Part shown: piece after piece, positions 6,535 to 15,153 of the stretch
Numbering within the stretch: position 1 is the first letter of the stretch
How the letters are laid out: every line of letters starts with the position of its first letter
NCBI GenBank assembly: GCA_010671965.1
Contig: JAAHIC010000021.1
Coordinates: forward strand, 1 to 15,872
Direction of reading: 5' to 3'
DNA length: 15,872 nt
DNA from: Leptolyngbya sp. SIO4C5
Lineage (GTDB): Bacteria; Cyanobacteriota; Cyanobacteriia; Phormidesmidales; Phormidesmidaceae
Program-made: the position numbers and the translations under genes
Notes under the pieces: generated by a model
Databases searched by the model: none
Seen by the model: the letters and a program-made list of their open reading frames with translations, nothing else
What the model was told of the DNA's origin: nothing

Positions 6535-9369
6535 ATGAATGATTCTCTCCCCAAGTTGTTGAACAGTTGGCATACCGTTTCCTCAAAAGAAGCTCTGCGG
6601 CTGCTTGAGAGCGATCGCAAAGCAGGACTCACCGCCGCTCAAATTGAAGCGCGGCAGCAGCAGTATGGCCGCAACGAAATTATTGAGGCCGAGGGGCGCA
6701 ATAAGTGGCGGATCCTGCTCGATCAGTTCACTAACATCATGTTGCTGATGCTGATTGCCGTAGCGATTGTCTCCGGCATTCTTTCCTTTAGAAGCAATGA
6801 GGTGCCCAAAGATGCGATCGCTATCTTTGCCATCGTTATTCTCAATGGCGTGCTGGGCTATTTCCAAGAAAGCCGGGCTGAAAAAGCCTTAGCCGCGCTC
6901 AAGCAGCTGGCAGCGCCCAATGTGCGGGTCGTCCGGCACGGTAAGACCTCAGAAATTTCGGCCAAGGAACTGGTACCCGGCGACATTCTGCTGGTGGAGG
7001 CCGGGGATCAGATCGCGGCGGACGGACGGCTGCTGGAGGCGATGAATCTGCAGGTGCGCGAGTCGGCACTCACGGGAGAGTCCCATGCCGTGAGCAAACG
7101 CTCCAATATGAATCTGGCAGAAGATACAGCCCTGGGCGATCGCGTCAATTTAGTCTTTCAGGGCACTGAGGTTGTCCACGGACGCGGCAGCGTCTTAGTG
7201 ACGAATATCGGGATGGAAACCGAGCTAGGGCGGATTGCCGCTATGCTGCAGTCGGTCGAAACCGAAGCTACGCCGCTGCAGCAGCGAATGGATCAGCTCG
7301 GCAATACCTTAGTTTCGGGGTCATTGATCCTAGTCGCGATCGTCGTGATTGTTGGCGTTTTGCAAGCGGGCTGGGGAGCCTTTGAAAGCCTGCTAGAAGT
7401 ATCTCTGAGTATGGCCGTAGCCGTGGTGCCGGAGGGATTGCCCGCCGTAATTACCGTGACCCTGGCGATCGGCACTCAGCGCATGGTGCGACGCCACGCC
7501 CTCATTCGGAAGCTGCCTGCCGTGGAAACCCTAGGCTCAGTCACCGTCATTTGCTCCGATAAAACAGGCACCCTGACCCAAAACAAAATGGTGGTGCAGA
7601 CAGTCAGCACGGCATCTTTAACCTGCCAAATTACAGGTGAAGGCTACGAGCCAGAAGGCGAGTTTTGCCAAGACACGCAGCCGCTTTCTCCCTATCAGCC
7701 AGAGCTACAGCTCCTTTTACTGGACTGCCTGCTGTGCAATGACGCCATTTTGCAAAAGGAACATGGCGAGTGGGCTATTCTAGGCGATCCCACTGAAGGG
7801 GCACTGCTGGTCTTGGCCGCAAAAGGAGGATTTCGGCAGGTAGGTAACGAAAGCTTTTTTCCGCGCGTGGCCGAATTTCCCTTCTCCTCAGAACGCAAAC
7901 GCATGAGCGTCGTTGTTCAGCGGGCCGGAAACGGCGAATCGGCCTTAGCGACCAAGGCGTTTGCTAACCTGCCAGATCAGCCCTACCTAATGTTTGCCAA
8001 AGGATCTCCAGAACTGCTGTTGGAATGCTGTCAATCACTGCAGCAGCAGACACAGGTGCAGCCTTTAACGCCGGAACAGCGCTCTACCATCCTGCAGACA
8101 AACGAACAGATGGCCAGTCGCGGACTGCGTGTTTTGGGCTTGGCCTATCGGCTCCTAGAAACTATCCCAGACGAAGCCGATGAAGCTCATGTAGAGCAAG
8201 ATTTAATTTGGCTGGGACTGGTCGGGATGCAGGATGCTCCTCGACCTGAGGTGCAGCAAGCCGTTCAGCGCTGTCGGCAGGCCGGAATTAGACCAATTAT
8301 GATTACCGGGGATCATCAGCTTACGGCCCAAGCTTTAGCTGAAGATATTGGCATTATTCAGGCGGGCGATCGCACCCTTAGCGGCAAAGCGCTAGAAAAG
8401 CTCGATCCCTCAACCTTAGAAACCGAAGTCGATCACATTGGTGTTTATGCCCGCGTCTCGCCGGAACATAAGCTCAGAATTGTACAGGCGCTGCAGCGGC
8501 GGCATCATATTGTGGCAATGACAGGGGATGGCGTCAACGATGCTCCCGCCTTGAAGCAGGCTGATATTGGCATTGCGATGGGTATCACCGGCACTGATGT
8601 CAGCAAAGAGGCCAGCGACATGGTGCTGCTAGACGACAATTTTGCCACCATCGTGGCCGCGACTGAAGAGGGGCGTGTGGTGTACAACAATATCCGCCGC
8701 TTTGTGAAATATATTCTAGGGTCTAATATTGGCGAAGTCCTCACCATTGCCGCCTCGCCCATCATTATTGGCATGGCAGACGTACCCCTAACCCCGCTGC
8801 AAATTCTGTGGATGAACCTGGTGACAGACGGTTTTCCGGCCCTAGCGCTGGCTGTAGAACCGCCTGATCCCAACGTGATGCAGCGCCCACCTCATGACCC
8901 GCAAGAGAGCATTTTTGCCAGAGGACTGGGCGCTTACATGGTGCGTATTGGCTTAGTATTCACCGTCATTTCCGTTGCCCTGATGTACTGGGCGTTCACC
9001 CACGCCTACAATCACACCGCCAACGGCCTCGATCCCAGCCGCTGGAAAACAATGGTATTCACCACCCTCTGCATTGCCCAAATGGGCCACGCGATCGCCG
9101 TTCGCTCCAGCACCCGGCTGACGATAGAGATGTCGCCTTTTTCTAATCCGTTTGTGCTGATAGCGGTCATTATCACCACCGTCCTCCAGCTTATGCTGAT
9201 CTACGTCGAGCCGCTGCGAGACTTCTTTGGCACCCACGTTCTCAGCCCAGAGGAACTGCTAATTTGCTTTGGCTTTAGCAGCCTCATGTTTGTCTGGGTG
9301 GAGCTAGAAAAGCTGTTTTTGCGCTGGTACCAGAAAAGGCATCCCGAAAAAATTGTTGTCCAAGAGTAG
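6535..9369 (+). CDS. P-type (P2A) calcium-transporting ATPase, PacL-like
   Basis: This 944-residue inner-membrane pump exports a divalent cation, most likely Ca2+, using ATP. In order it has an N-terminal cation-ATPase domain, the actuator motif TGES (180-183), helix 4 PEGLPA (299-304), the phosphorylation site DKTGT (D342), the nucleotide-domain motif KGSPE (489-493), the hinge TGDGVNDAP (663-671), and ten predicted helices. Compared with SERCA, site II is intact (E300; N761 and D765 of helix 6 NLVTDG). N731 and E734 of helix 5 SNIGE are also present. The helix 8 glutamate (SERCA E908) appears to be Gln849, in AQMGHA. An open frame runs back to a TTG at 6496, but the ATG at 6535 ([14 protein letters not shown]) matches the family start. 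It converges with the pilin gene, 13 bases between stops. Confidence 0.93.
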   Translation: MNDSLPKLLNSWHTVSSKEALRLLESDRKAGLTAAQIEARQQQYGRNEIIEAEGRNKWRILLDQFTNIMLLMLIAVAIVSGILSFRSNEVPKDAIAIFAIVILNGVLGYFQESRAEKALAALKQLAAPNVRVVRHGKTSEISAKELVPGDILLVEAGDQIAADGRLLEAMNLQVRESALTGESHAVSKRSNMNLAEDTALGDRVNLVFQGTEVVHGRGSVLVTNIGMETELGRIAAMLQSVETEATPLQQRMDQLGNTLVSGSLILVAIVVIVGVLQAGWGAFESLLEVSLSMAVAVVPEGLPAVITVTLAIGTQRMVRRHALIRKLPAVETLGSVTVICSDKTGTLTQNKMVVQTVSTASLTCQITGEGYEPEGEFCQDTQPLSPYQPELQLLLLDCLLCNDAILQKEHGEWAILGDPTEGALLVLAAKGGFRQVGNESFFPRVAEFPFSSERKRMSVVVQRAGNGESALATKAFANLPDQPYLMFAKGSPELLLECCQSLQQQTQVQPLTPEQRSTILQTNEQMASRGLRVLGLAYRLLETIPDEADEAHVEQDLIWLGLVGMQDAPRPEVQQAVQRCRQAGIRPIMITGDHQLTAQALAEDIGIIQAGDRTLSGKALEKLDPSTLETEVDHIGVYARVSPEHKLRIVQALQRRHHIVAMTGDGVNDAPALKQADIGIAMGITGTDVSKEASDMVLLDDNFATIVAATEEGRVVYNNIRRFVKYILGSNIGEVLTIAASPIIIGMADVPLTPLQILWMNLVTDGFPALALAVEPPDPNVMQRPPHDPQESIFARGLGAYMVRIGLVFTVISVALMYWAFTHAYNHTANGLDPSRWKTMVFTTLCIAQMGHAIAVRSSTRLTIEMSPFSNPFVLIAVIITTVLQLMLIYVEPLRDFFGTHVLSPEELLICFGFSSLMFVWVELEKLFLRWYQKRHPEKIVVQE

Positions 9370-9382
9370 TTGAGGGAAGTAG

Positions 9383-9901
9383 TTAAGGACAGTAAGTTCT
9401 AGATTGCATAAAGTCCTTTGCGCCCAAATCACCCTCGCAAATTACGGAGTAGATCATGGGCTGGCTGCCCTCAGTTTCGATCCAGATTTTACCCGTGTAT
9501 CCTTTCAGATTATTTTGCGGCAAAGCCCTAGCCCTAGCGCCGTCAACTCTTTGACCACTTAGGGTTTGATGGGCTTTAAAGTGATCGGAATCATAGTGAT
9601 AGCTGGCCGAAGGGCTGATACCGATGCCTAAATCTTCTAAGCGGTTGGCAAACTGGCTGTGCTCCATGTAGTAGGCTTGCTGACCGCGCAAAATCGCGCC
9701 GACTTTGCTCTGGGCATCGGCCTGTTTAGCCCGCTGGGCTTGATTGAGAAGCGTCGGCAGGGCGATCGCGCTGAGAATTCCCAAGACAATAATGACCACC
9801 AGCAGCTCAATTAGCGTAAATCCTTGCAATGAGGTATTCGAGCAATCCGCAAGAATACGTACCCGTCGCTTGGGTACGTATGAAAAATTCATAGATATCA
9901 T
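9383..9901 (-). CDS. Type IV pilin-like protein (Pilin_GH type)
   Basis: The 172-residue precursor has a 27-residue basic leader, then the prepilin peptidase site G27/F28 with E32 (GFTLIELLVVIIVLGILSAI), followed by a hydrophobic helix to about residue 48. The mature part resembles the cyanobacterial G/H-type pilins (NQAQRAKQADAQSKVGAILRG, then YYMEH). It ends in a likely disulfide-bonded loop between C155 and C171. It would be processed by PilD and assembled at the inner membrane as a major or minor pilin or a secretion pseudopilin. Two starts are possible, ATG 9901 and ATG 9892 (codon 4); neither has a good Shine-Dalgarno sequence. No other pilus genes are nearby. A perfect 10-bp hairpin lies inside codons 7-16. 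Confidence 0.85.
   Translation of the reverse strand: MISMNFSYVPKRRVRILADCSNTSLQGFTLIELLVVIIVLGILSAIALPTLLNQAQRAKQADAQSKVGAILRGQQAYYMEHSQFANRLEDLGIGISPSASYHYDSDHFKAHQTLSGQRVDGARARALPQNNLKGYTGKIWIETEGSQPMIYSVICEGDLGAKDFMQSRTYCP
9855..9881. repeat. 10-bp perfect hairpin inside the start region of the pilin-like gene
   Basis: ATACGTACCC at 9855-9864 and GGGTACGTAT at 9872-9881 are perfect inverted copies around a 7-base loop. In the pilin mRNA this hairpin begins about 20 bases after the first ATG and 11 bases after the second, where it could slow initiation. It may also just reflect codon choice for the YVPKRRVRI stretch. Confidence 0.5.
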
Positions 9902-10201
9902 AGCTGTCTAACAGGCCACATCATCCGTTGATGACGCCGACCCGCTCTAAGAACGACTCAGGAACTGGAACTGGGTAAATCACCCTGAGACGATAGACAG
10001 CACCCTAGTTCAGACTCAATCAGAAGTCTTCGTAGACAGTAGTGACAGGTAGTTATCTTTATTACACAAAACTTTTTGACCAAAAAGTATTTAGTCTCAG
10101 TAAATTTTCCACAAAGACTGGTTGGCTCAGCAAGCTCAGCCCAGGTCCATCACAACCGCAAAATCCAGATTGCTCGTTTCCTATTTTTCGCCTACCTTCC
10201 T
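9902..10201. other. Divergent intergenic region between the pilin-like gene and trpB
   Basis: No convincing gene is seen here. An open frame in phase with trpB runs from a TTG at 10076, but its sequence is not family-like. A small palindrome, ACTTTTT-GACC-AAAAAGT, lies at 10071-10088. Promoters for both flanking genes must lie here or just after; only the -10 box at 10202 is clear. Confidence 0.4.
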
Positions 10202-10207
10202 TATAAT
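10202..10207 (+). promoter_or_regulatory. -10 box of the probable trpB promoter
   Basis: A perfect TATAAT lies 30 bases before the GTG proposed as the trpB start. It would place transcription initiation near 10213-10215 and give a leader of about 24 bases. There is no good -35 hexamer at 16-18 bases (TCCTAT), so it may need an activator. Its position argues against translation starting further upstream. Confidence 0.45.
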
Positions 10208-10237
10208 GAGGGACGCGCTGTTATCAAAAAGAATCCC

Positions 10238-11482
10238 GTGACTCGCACTCCTCTGTCGCCTCAATCCTCCGATACCTCTGCCCGCCCCGATGCCCTAGGC
10301 CGCTTTGGTCAGTTTGGGGGCAAGTATGTTCCAGAAACTCTCATGCCCGCCCTCAGTGAGCTAGAAACGGCTTACCAGAAGTATGTAGCCGATGCGGATT
10401 TTCAGACTGAGCTAAACGGACTGCTGAAGGATTATGTCGGTCGGCCCAGCCCACTCTACTTTGCTGAGCGTCTAACCGAGCATTATGCCCGTCCTGATGG
10501 TTCCGGGCCGCAAATTTATCTCAAGCGCGAAGATCTTAACCACACGGGTGCTCACAAAATCAACAACGCCCTCGGACAGGTACTGCTGGCTAAACGCATG
10601 GGCAAGCAGCGGGTCATTGCTGAAACAGGCGCCGGACAGCATGGAGTAGCCACCGCGACGGTTTGCGCCCGTTTTGGCATCGACTGCGTCATTTATATGG
10701 GCGAACACGACATGGAGCGGCAGGCGCTGAATGTCTTTCGGATGCGGCTAATGGGGGCAGAGGTTCGTCCAGTCACAGCAGGAACAGGTACGCTCAAAGA
10801 TGCAACCTCTGAAGCGATTCGCGACTGGGTCACAAATGTAGAAACGACTCACTATATTTTGGGATCGGTGGCTGGACCCCATCCTTACCCAATGGTGGTG
10901 CGCGACTTCCATGCCGTTATTGGTCAAGAAACTCGCCGTCAATGTCAGGAGAAGTGGGGGGGACTACCGGACATTCTGCTGGCCTGTGTTGGCGGTGGTT
11001 CCAATGCTATGGGGCTGTTTCATGAGTTTGTTGAAGACAGCTCAGTTCGTTTTATTGGCATTGAAGCCGCAGGCGAAGGGGTTGACACCGAAAAACATGC
11101 CGCTACGCTAACGGCAGGGCGCGTTGGCGTGCTGCATGGGGCCATGAGCTATTTACTACAAAATACCGACGGTCAAGTAATTGAGGCCCACTCAATTAGC
11201 GCTGGCCTAGACTATCCCGGCGTGGGGCCAGAGCACAGCTATTTGATGGAGACAGGCCGGGCCGAGTATTACAGCGTTACGGATAAAGAAGCCTTAGATT
11301 CATTCCAACAGGTTTCGCGTTTAGAAGGAATCATTCCGGCCTTGGAAACGGCTCACGCTTTTGCCTATCTCAATCAGCTCTGCCCTCAGCTTTCCGGCAG
11401 TCCTTACATCGTGATTAACTGCTCAGGCCGAGGCGACAAAGACGTGCAGACAGTGGCTAAGGCGCTCGACAACTTAGAGTAG
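10238..11482 (+). CDS. trpB: Tryptophan synthase beta chain
   Basis: TrpB condenses indole with serine on pyridoxal phosphate, the last step of tryptophan synthesis, in an alpha2-beta2 complex with TrpA in the cytoplasm. From GTG 10238 the protein has 414 residues, the usual length. It has the N-terminal [19 protein letters not shown] (21-39), the PLP lysine K107 in [22 protein letters not shown] (129-136) and the phosphate loop GGGSN (252-256). The frame is open to 10076, but the extra 54 codons are unlike TrpB, and the TATAAT at 10202 lies inside them. Ribosome binding before the GTG is weak (AAAAAGAA). An 11-codon out-of-frame ORF ending in TGA overlaps the GTG as GTGA. trpA is not adjacent, as is common in cyanobacteria. 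Confidence 0.95.
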   Translation: MTRTPLSPQSSDTSARPDALGRFGQFGGKYVPETLMPALSELETAYQKYVADADFQTELNGLLKDYVGRPSPLYFAERLTEHYARPDGSGPQIYLKREDLNHTGAHKINNALGQVLLAKRMGKQRVIAETGAGQHGVATATVCARFGIDCVIYMGEHDMERQALNVFRMRLMGAEVRPVTAGTGTLKDATSEAIRDWVTNVETTHYILGSVAGPHPYPMVVRDFHAVIGQETRRQCQEKWGGLPDILLACVGGGSNAMGLFHEFVEDSSVRFIGIEAAGEGVDTEKHAATLTAGRVGVLHGAMSYLLQNTDGQVIEAHSISAGLDYPGVGPEHSYLMETGRAEYYSVTDKEALDSFQQVSRLEGIIPALETAHAFAYLNQLCPQLSGSPYIVINCSGRGDKDVQTVAKALDNLE

Positions 11483-11497
11483 CTTTCAGCAATCTTT

Positions 11498-11525
11498 CGC
11501 GGTAGGGTCAGCCATGTCTACCGCG
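11498..11525. terminator. Possible hairpin after trpB
   Basis: CGCGGTA at 11498-11504 pairs with TACCGCG at 11519-11525 across a 14-base loop, 15 bases after the trpB stop. It lacks a U-run (TCTAGTTC follows), so it is a weak intrinsic terminator at best and might act as a processing or stability hairpin. Confidence 0.3.
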
Positions 11526-11580
11526 TCTAGTTCACAGCAGGGCTGAGCGCTGCTCACTACATCCAGGTAATTCTCTAGGC

Positions 11581-12210
11581 ATGGATAACAAAAATTTTCA
11601 GGTTTGCGATCGCGATCTTTCCGCCGAGCGCCTAGACCTCTATTTAAAGTCTGACAGAATCGCCGTTGATACTGAGACAATGGGGCTATTGCCCCAGCGC
11701 GATCGTCTCTGTCTGGTTCAGCTTTGTGACTCTGAGGATAGAGTGACGGCGATTCGGGTTGAAATCGGCCAGACCGCAGCTCCCAACCTCAAGCGTCTGC
11801 TAGAGTCACCTGACAGCCTGAAAATTTTCCATTTTGCGCGGTTTGATTTAGCAACTTTGAAGCATCACTTAGGAATTCAGGTCAATCCTGTCTTTTGCAC
11901 CAAAATTGCCAGCAAGCTCAGCCGCACCTACAGCCCCCGACACGGCCTCAAGGAACTGGTGAAAGAGTTTGAAAACATCGAGCTTGATAAGTCTGCTCAG
12001 AGTTCTGACTGGGGAAACCCCAACAATTTAACCGCCGATCAGCTCAGCTATGCGGCTAACGACGTGCGGTTTCTGCACAACTTACAGGAGCAGCTCAGCA
12101 AAATGCTCCACCGCGAAGGCCGCTGGGAACTGGCCCAGCGCTGCTTTGATTGTCTGCCCACGCTAGTAGAATTAGACCTGCTGCACTACAGCAACATCTT
12201 TGAACACTAG
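11581..12210 (+). CDS. RNase D-like DEDDy 3'-5' exonuclease
   Basis: The 209 residues form a single ribonuclease-H-like 3'-5' exonuclease domain. The four acidic metal ligands and the tyrosine of the DEDDy class are visible: D30 and E32 in VDTETMG, D89 in FHFARFDLATL, and Y157 with D161 in YAANDVRFL. HGLKELVKEF (121-130) is the usual mid-domain helix. RNase D of E. coli has extra HRDC domains (about 375 residues); they are absent here, as in the short cyanobacterial proteins. It probably trims RNA 3' ends, perhaps tRNA or small RNA precursors, but DNA as substrate cannot be excluded. The start ATG has AGG only 1 base upstream and another AGGT 14 bases upstream, so initiation looks weak. It converges with pgk. 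Confidence 0.88.
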   Translation: MDNKNFQVCDRDLSAERLDLYLKSDRIAVDTETMGLLPQRDRLCLVQLCDSEDRVTAIRVEIGQTAAPNLKRLLESPDSLKIFHFARFDLATLKHHLGIQVNPVFCTKIASKLSRTYSPRHGLKELVKEFENIELDKSAQSSDWGNPNNLTADQLSYAANDVRFLHNLQEQLSKMLHREGRWELAQRCFDCLPTLVELDLLHYSNIFEH

Positions 12211-12287
12211 CGATCGCTGGCAGCGACTGCGTAAACGCCCGATAGAGATTTGGTTTGCCAAACCCCTACCGGCTAGTCACGCTAAAT

Positions 12288-12303
12288 CCCTATTTTGATA
12301 GGG
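12288..12303. terminator. Candidate bidirectional terminator between the exonuclease gene and pgk
   Basis: CCCTAT-TTTG-ATAGGG forms a 6-bp perfect stem with a 4-base loop in the gap between two convergent genes. TATTTG follows on the plus side and ATTTAG on the minus side, so U-runs are short. A second small palindrome (GGTTTG-C-CAAACC, 12252-12264) lies just before it. The location is right for termination of both genes. Confidence 0.45.
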
Positions 12304-12321
12304 TATTTGTCCGCAGATTTT

Positions 12322-13527
12322 CTACGCTTCATCCAGGGCCGAGATACCGGGCAGCACCTTACCTTCTAACAGCTCTAGGCTAGCGCCGCCGCCGGTCGAG
12401 ATATGGCTCATCTGGTCGGCTACACCCACCTTCTCAACCGCCGCCACAGAGTCACCGCCACCGATAATAGTAATGCAGCCCTGGCCGGTGAGTTCGGCTA
12501 GCGATCGCGCGATCGCTTCAGTTCCCTTAGCAAACTTATCAAATTCAAAAACGCCCATTGGCCCGTTCCAAATCACGCTCTTACAGGAAGACAGCGCATT
12601 TTGGAAGGTCTTGATGGAATCGGGGCCAATATCGAGTCCCATCCAGCCGTCGGGAATATTATCGACGCTGACGGTCTGAGCATTGGCATCAGGCGCAAAG
12701 TTATCAGCAACGACCACGTCTGTGGGCAACAGCAGATCAACGCCCTTCTCTTTAGCCTTTGCCTCTAGAGTCTTAGCCAGTTCTAGCTTGTCTTCTTCCA
12801 CTAGAGACTTGCCCACACTAAGACCGCGCGCCTTGTAGAAGGTAAAGATCATCCCGCCGCCAATCAGCAGCTTATCGACTTTATCTAGCAAGGTTTCAAT
12901 CACGCCAATCTTGCTAGAAACCTTGGAGCCACCAATGATTGCGGCTAGAGGGGGCCGGGGATTTTCAATCGCGTTTTGCAGGTACTGTAGCTCTTTTTCA
13001 ATCAGATAGCCCGCTACCGAAGGGCTGAGGTACTGGGTCACGCCTTCCGTAGAAGCATGGGCACGGTGGGCAGTGCCGAAAGCATCGTTGACGTAGAGAT
13101 CGGCATTGGCAGCTAGCTGCTTGGCAAAGTCTGAATCATTCTTTTCTTCACCTTCGTAAAAGCGCACATTTTCTAGCAGCGCTACTTGTCCGTTCTGCAG
13201 GCTGCCAACAGCGCTAGCGACTTCATCGCCGACACAGTCATCACACTTGACTACGTCTTGCCCTAGCAGCTCTGAGAGTCGCTTGGCGACTGGATCTAGC
13301 CGCATACTGTCTACGACTTTACCCTTAGGACGCCCCATGTGGCTGGTCAAAAGCACCTTGGCCCCTTTGCCAGTCAAATCCTGGATTGTCGGCAATGCCG
13401 CTCGAATACGAGTATCGTCGGTGATGTTGCCCTGATCGTCTAAAGGTACGTTAAAGTCCGCTCGCACCAGCACTCGCTTACCAGAAACATCAGATGCTGA
13501 CAAACTCGCTACGGTTTTCTTCGCCAC
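12322..13527 (-). CDS. pgk: Phosphoglycerate kinase
   Basis: PGK interconverts 3-phosphoglycerate and 1,3-bisphosphoglycerate with ATP/ADP in glycolysis and, in this phototroph, the Calvin cycle. From GTG 13527 the protein has 401 residues, the normal size. Visible motifs are [68 protein letters not shown] and the ATP-site [11 protein letters not shown]. The frame opens at a TTG at 13536, but that codon sits 1 base from the AGGAGG (13538-13543). The GTG at 13527 is 10 bases from it and gives the family start [10 protein letters not shown]. The coding region contains two abutting HIP1 octamers at 12501-12516. It is divergent from the universal stress protein gene. Confidence 0.96.
   Translation of the reverse strand: MAKKTVASLSASDVSGKRVLVRADFNVPLDDQGNITDDTRIRAALPTIQDLTGKGAKVLLTSHMGRPKGKVVDSMRLDPVAKRLSELLGQDVVKCDDCVGDEVASAVGSLQNGQVALLENVRFYEGEEKNDSDFAKQLAANADLYVNDAFGTAHRAHASTEGVTQYLSPSVAGYLIEKELQYLQNAIENPRPPLAAIIGGSKVSSKIGVIETLLDKVDKLLIGGGMIFTFYKARGLSVGKSLVEEDKLELAKTLEAKAKEKGVDLLLPTDVVVADNFAPDANAQTVSVDNIPDGWMGLDIGPDSIKTFQNALSSCKSVIWNGPMGVFEFDKFAKGTEAIARSLAELTGQGCITIIGGGDSVAAVEKVGVADQMSHISTGGGASLELLEGKVLPGISALDEA
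12501..12516. repeat. Two abutting HIP1 octamers
   Basis: GCGATCGC is repeated back to back inside pgk. HIP1 is the highly over-represented octamer of many cyanobacterial genomes; about 25 copies are scattered over this window, mostly in coding DNA. This is the only directly abutting pair seen. Confidence 0.9.
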
Positions 13528-13583
13528 AGTCTTCAAACCTCCTACATGCGTTTATTACGTTATGCACAACTCAGTCCAAAGTG

Positions 13584-13598
13584 GGGCAAACCTTGCCC
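13584..13598. repeat. Small hairpin in the pgk leader region
   Basis: GGGCAA-ACC-TTGCCC forms a 6-bp stem with a 3-base loop, 57 bases before the pgk start on the minus strand. If pgk transcription starts further upstream it would lie in the leader; otherwise it is an operator-like palindrome or chance. Confidence 0.3.
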
Positions 13599-13693
13599 TA
13601 CCCTAGATTACAGAGTCTAAGCAGTGAACCTTTTAGGCTTTCAACCACTACTAGGTATATAAGCCTATCCATACCATTTTACCGGAGTCTGAG

Positions 13694-13708
13694 TTCACCC
13701 TGGGTGAA
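13694..13708. promoter_or_regulatory. Palindrome overlapping the ribosome-binding site of the universal stress protein gene
   Basis: TTCACCC-T-GGGTGAA is a perfect 15-base palindrome that ends 3 bases before the ATG. Its right half holds the only Shine-Dalgarno-like sequence (GGTGA). In RNA a 6-bp stem with a CUG loop would hide it; in DNA the site could bind a dimeric repressor. Confidence 0.4.
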
Positions 13709-13711
13709 GCC

Positions 13712-14119
13712 ATGTTTAATACTGTTTTGTTTCCTATCGATTTGAGTCCAGAAGCTGAGCAAGCCGCCAGTCTGACGGTTGATTTGGTTAAAGCTCACCG
13801 CAGTCGCCTGATTGTGCTGTCAGTGGTTGAGTCTGCCTCTGACGAATCGGGGCAGGCTGTCAGTCAAACCTCTCCAGAGGCAGTGGCGCGGCTGCTGGCG
13901 CAGGCGAAGTCTCTGTTTACTGAAAAAGGGATCACCTGCGAAACGATGGAGCGGCAAGGACAGCCCGCCTTTGTCATTTGCGATGTAGCGGACGAGATCA
14001 ACGCCGACTTAATTGTCATGGGCTGTCGCGGCATCGGTTTGATTGAGGAGGCGAAAACTGAGAGCGTGACCAATCGGGTCATCAATCTCGCCCCCTGCCC
14101 CGTTTTAGTGGTGCCTTAG
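13712..14119 (+). CDS. Universal stress protein (UspA family)
   Basis: The 135 residues form a single Usp domain: N-terminal strand FNTVLFPIDLSPEAEQA, a second strand SRLIVLSVVES, a helix-rich middle, then DLIVMGCRG and SVTNRVINLAPCPVLVV. ATP-binding members carry G-x2-G-x9-G-(S/T). Here the pattern is GCRG followed by nine residues and then ESV, with glutamate for the second-motif glycine, so nucleotide binding may be altered. The family helps cells survive stress, often as dimers, by means that differ between members. It stands alone and is divergent from pgk. The start ATG has GGTGA 7 bases upstream, within a palindrome. A TATATA at 13656-13661 could serve as a -10 box, but no -35 is evident. 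Confidence 0.9.
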   Translation: MFNTVLFPIDLSPEAEQAASLTVDLVKAHRSRLIVLSVVESASDESGQAVSQTSPEAVARLLAQAKSLFTEKGITCETMERQGQPAFVICDVADEINADLIVMGCRGIGLIEEAKTESVTNRVINLAPCPVLVVP

Positions 14120-14196
14120 TTCGCTAAGGTATAAGAGCTTAAAGCGTCAGCTAAGAGCATTTGCTAACGCCGCGTCCCCTTCGTGCCTAGCTCGTT

Positions 14197-15063
14197 ATGA
14201 CAACTTCCCCGCCAATTCAGTGGTATCCCGGTCATATCGCTAAGGCCGAAAAGGCCCTAGTAGAGCAGCTCAAGCGAGTAGACGTGGTGCTAGAAGTCCG
14301 AGATGCTCGAATTCCCCTAGCAACCTGCCACCCTCAAGTTAGCCAGTGGATCAGCGGCAAAAACCGCGTGTTAGTCATCAATCGCCAGGACATGGTGTCT
14401 ACAGCAGTGCAGCAGGCTTGGGCAGACTGGTTCACGGCCCAGGCGGAGCAGCCCTACTTCACTGATGCTCAGCACGGTAAGGGCGTAAGCGCTGTCGCCA
14501 AAGCGGCTCAGGCAGCCGGACAGCAGATGAACCAGCGTCGCCGCGATCGCGGTATGAAGCCGCGCCCGGTACGGGCCGTTGTCATTGGCTTTCCCAATGT
14601 GGGCAAGTCTGCTTTAATCAACCGCCTGCTCAAACGCCGGGTAGTGGAGAGCGCTAGACGGCCTGGCGTGACCCGGCAGCTACGCTGGATTCGGCTCTCA
14701 GACGAGCTAGAACTGCTGGATGCGCCGGGGGTGCTGCCAGCGCATCTCAAAGATCAGGAGGCGGCTGTCAAGCTGGCCATTTGCGATGATATTGGAACAG
14801 CCGCTTACGACAATCAGCGAGTAGCAGCTCAGCTGGTTGATTTGGTGGAGCAGCTGCAGCAGCGATCGCCCCATTTCATGCCCCAGCGCGTCTTTGCCAA
14901 GCGCTACGGCTTAGAGGTTGGCGATCTCAATGGAGAAGCTTACTTGTCAGCTTTAGCAGAGGTACAGGATCAGGGAAATATTGAACGCACCGCCCGGCGA
15001 ATGCTGACCGATTTTCGGAAGGGCGATTTGGGTACTTTAGCCTTAGAAGTACCGCCGCACTGA
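14197..15063 (+). CDS. ylqF: Ribosome biogenesis GTPase YlqF/RbgA
   Basis: The 288-residue protein is a circularly permuted GTPase: the G4 motif comes first (NRQD at 62-65, with Arg for the usual Lys). Then come the P-loop GFPNVGKS (131-138), the G2 threonine in RRPGVTRQ (T159) and G3 DAPG (175-178). The N terminus (IQWYPGHIAKAEK) is the YlqF hallmark, and a C-terminal helical domain (about 190-288) resembles the ANTAR-like RNA-binding region of RbgA. RbgA acts in late assembly of the 50S subunit. NRxD in place of NKxD is tolerated in several family members. There is no clear Shine-Dalgarno sequence; the ATG fits the family start. A weak hairpin (ATCTGC/GCAGAT, 15063-15076) overlaps its stop. 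Confidence 0.93.
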   Translation: MTTSPPIQWYPGHIAKAEKALVEQLKRVDVVLEVRDARIPLATCHPQVSQWISGKNRVLVINRQDMVSTAVQQAWADWFTAQAEQPYFTDAQHGKGVSAVAKAAQAAGQQMNQRRRDRGMKPRPVRAVVIGFPNVGKSALINRLLKRRVVESARRPGVTRQLRWIRLSDELELLDAPGVLPAHLKDQEAAVKLAICDDIGTAAYDNQRVAAQLVDLVEQLQQRSPHFMPQRVFAKRYGLEVGDLNGEAYLSALAEVQDQGNIERTARRMLTDFRKGDLGTLALEVPPH

Positions 15064-15153
15064 TCTGCTCGCAGATTTAACTAAGTTAGGCGGTATTTCT
15101 AAACAGCACACTGACTAACGCTTGCCAATGTACAGCGTCTAGGAAATCGCTTA

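Noticed and set aside
10076..10237. 54-codon N-terminal extension of trpB from a TTG
   Set aside because: Its sequence is not TrpB-like and contains a perfect -10 box; the GTG at 10238 gives the normal length.
13528..13536. TTG as start of pgk
   Set aside because: It lies 1 base from the AGGAGG. The GTG at 13527 has workable spacing and yields the usual MAKKTVA start.
15062..15077. Hairpin at the ylqF stop as a terminator
   Set aside because: The stem is short with a tight loop, and only TTTAA follows; too weak to list separately.
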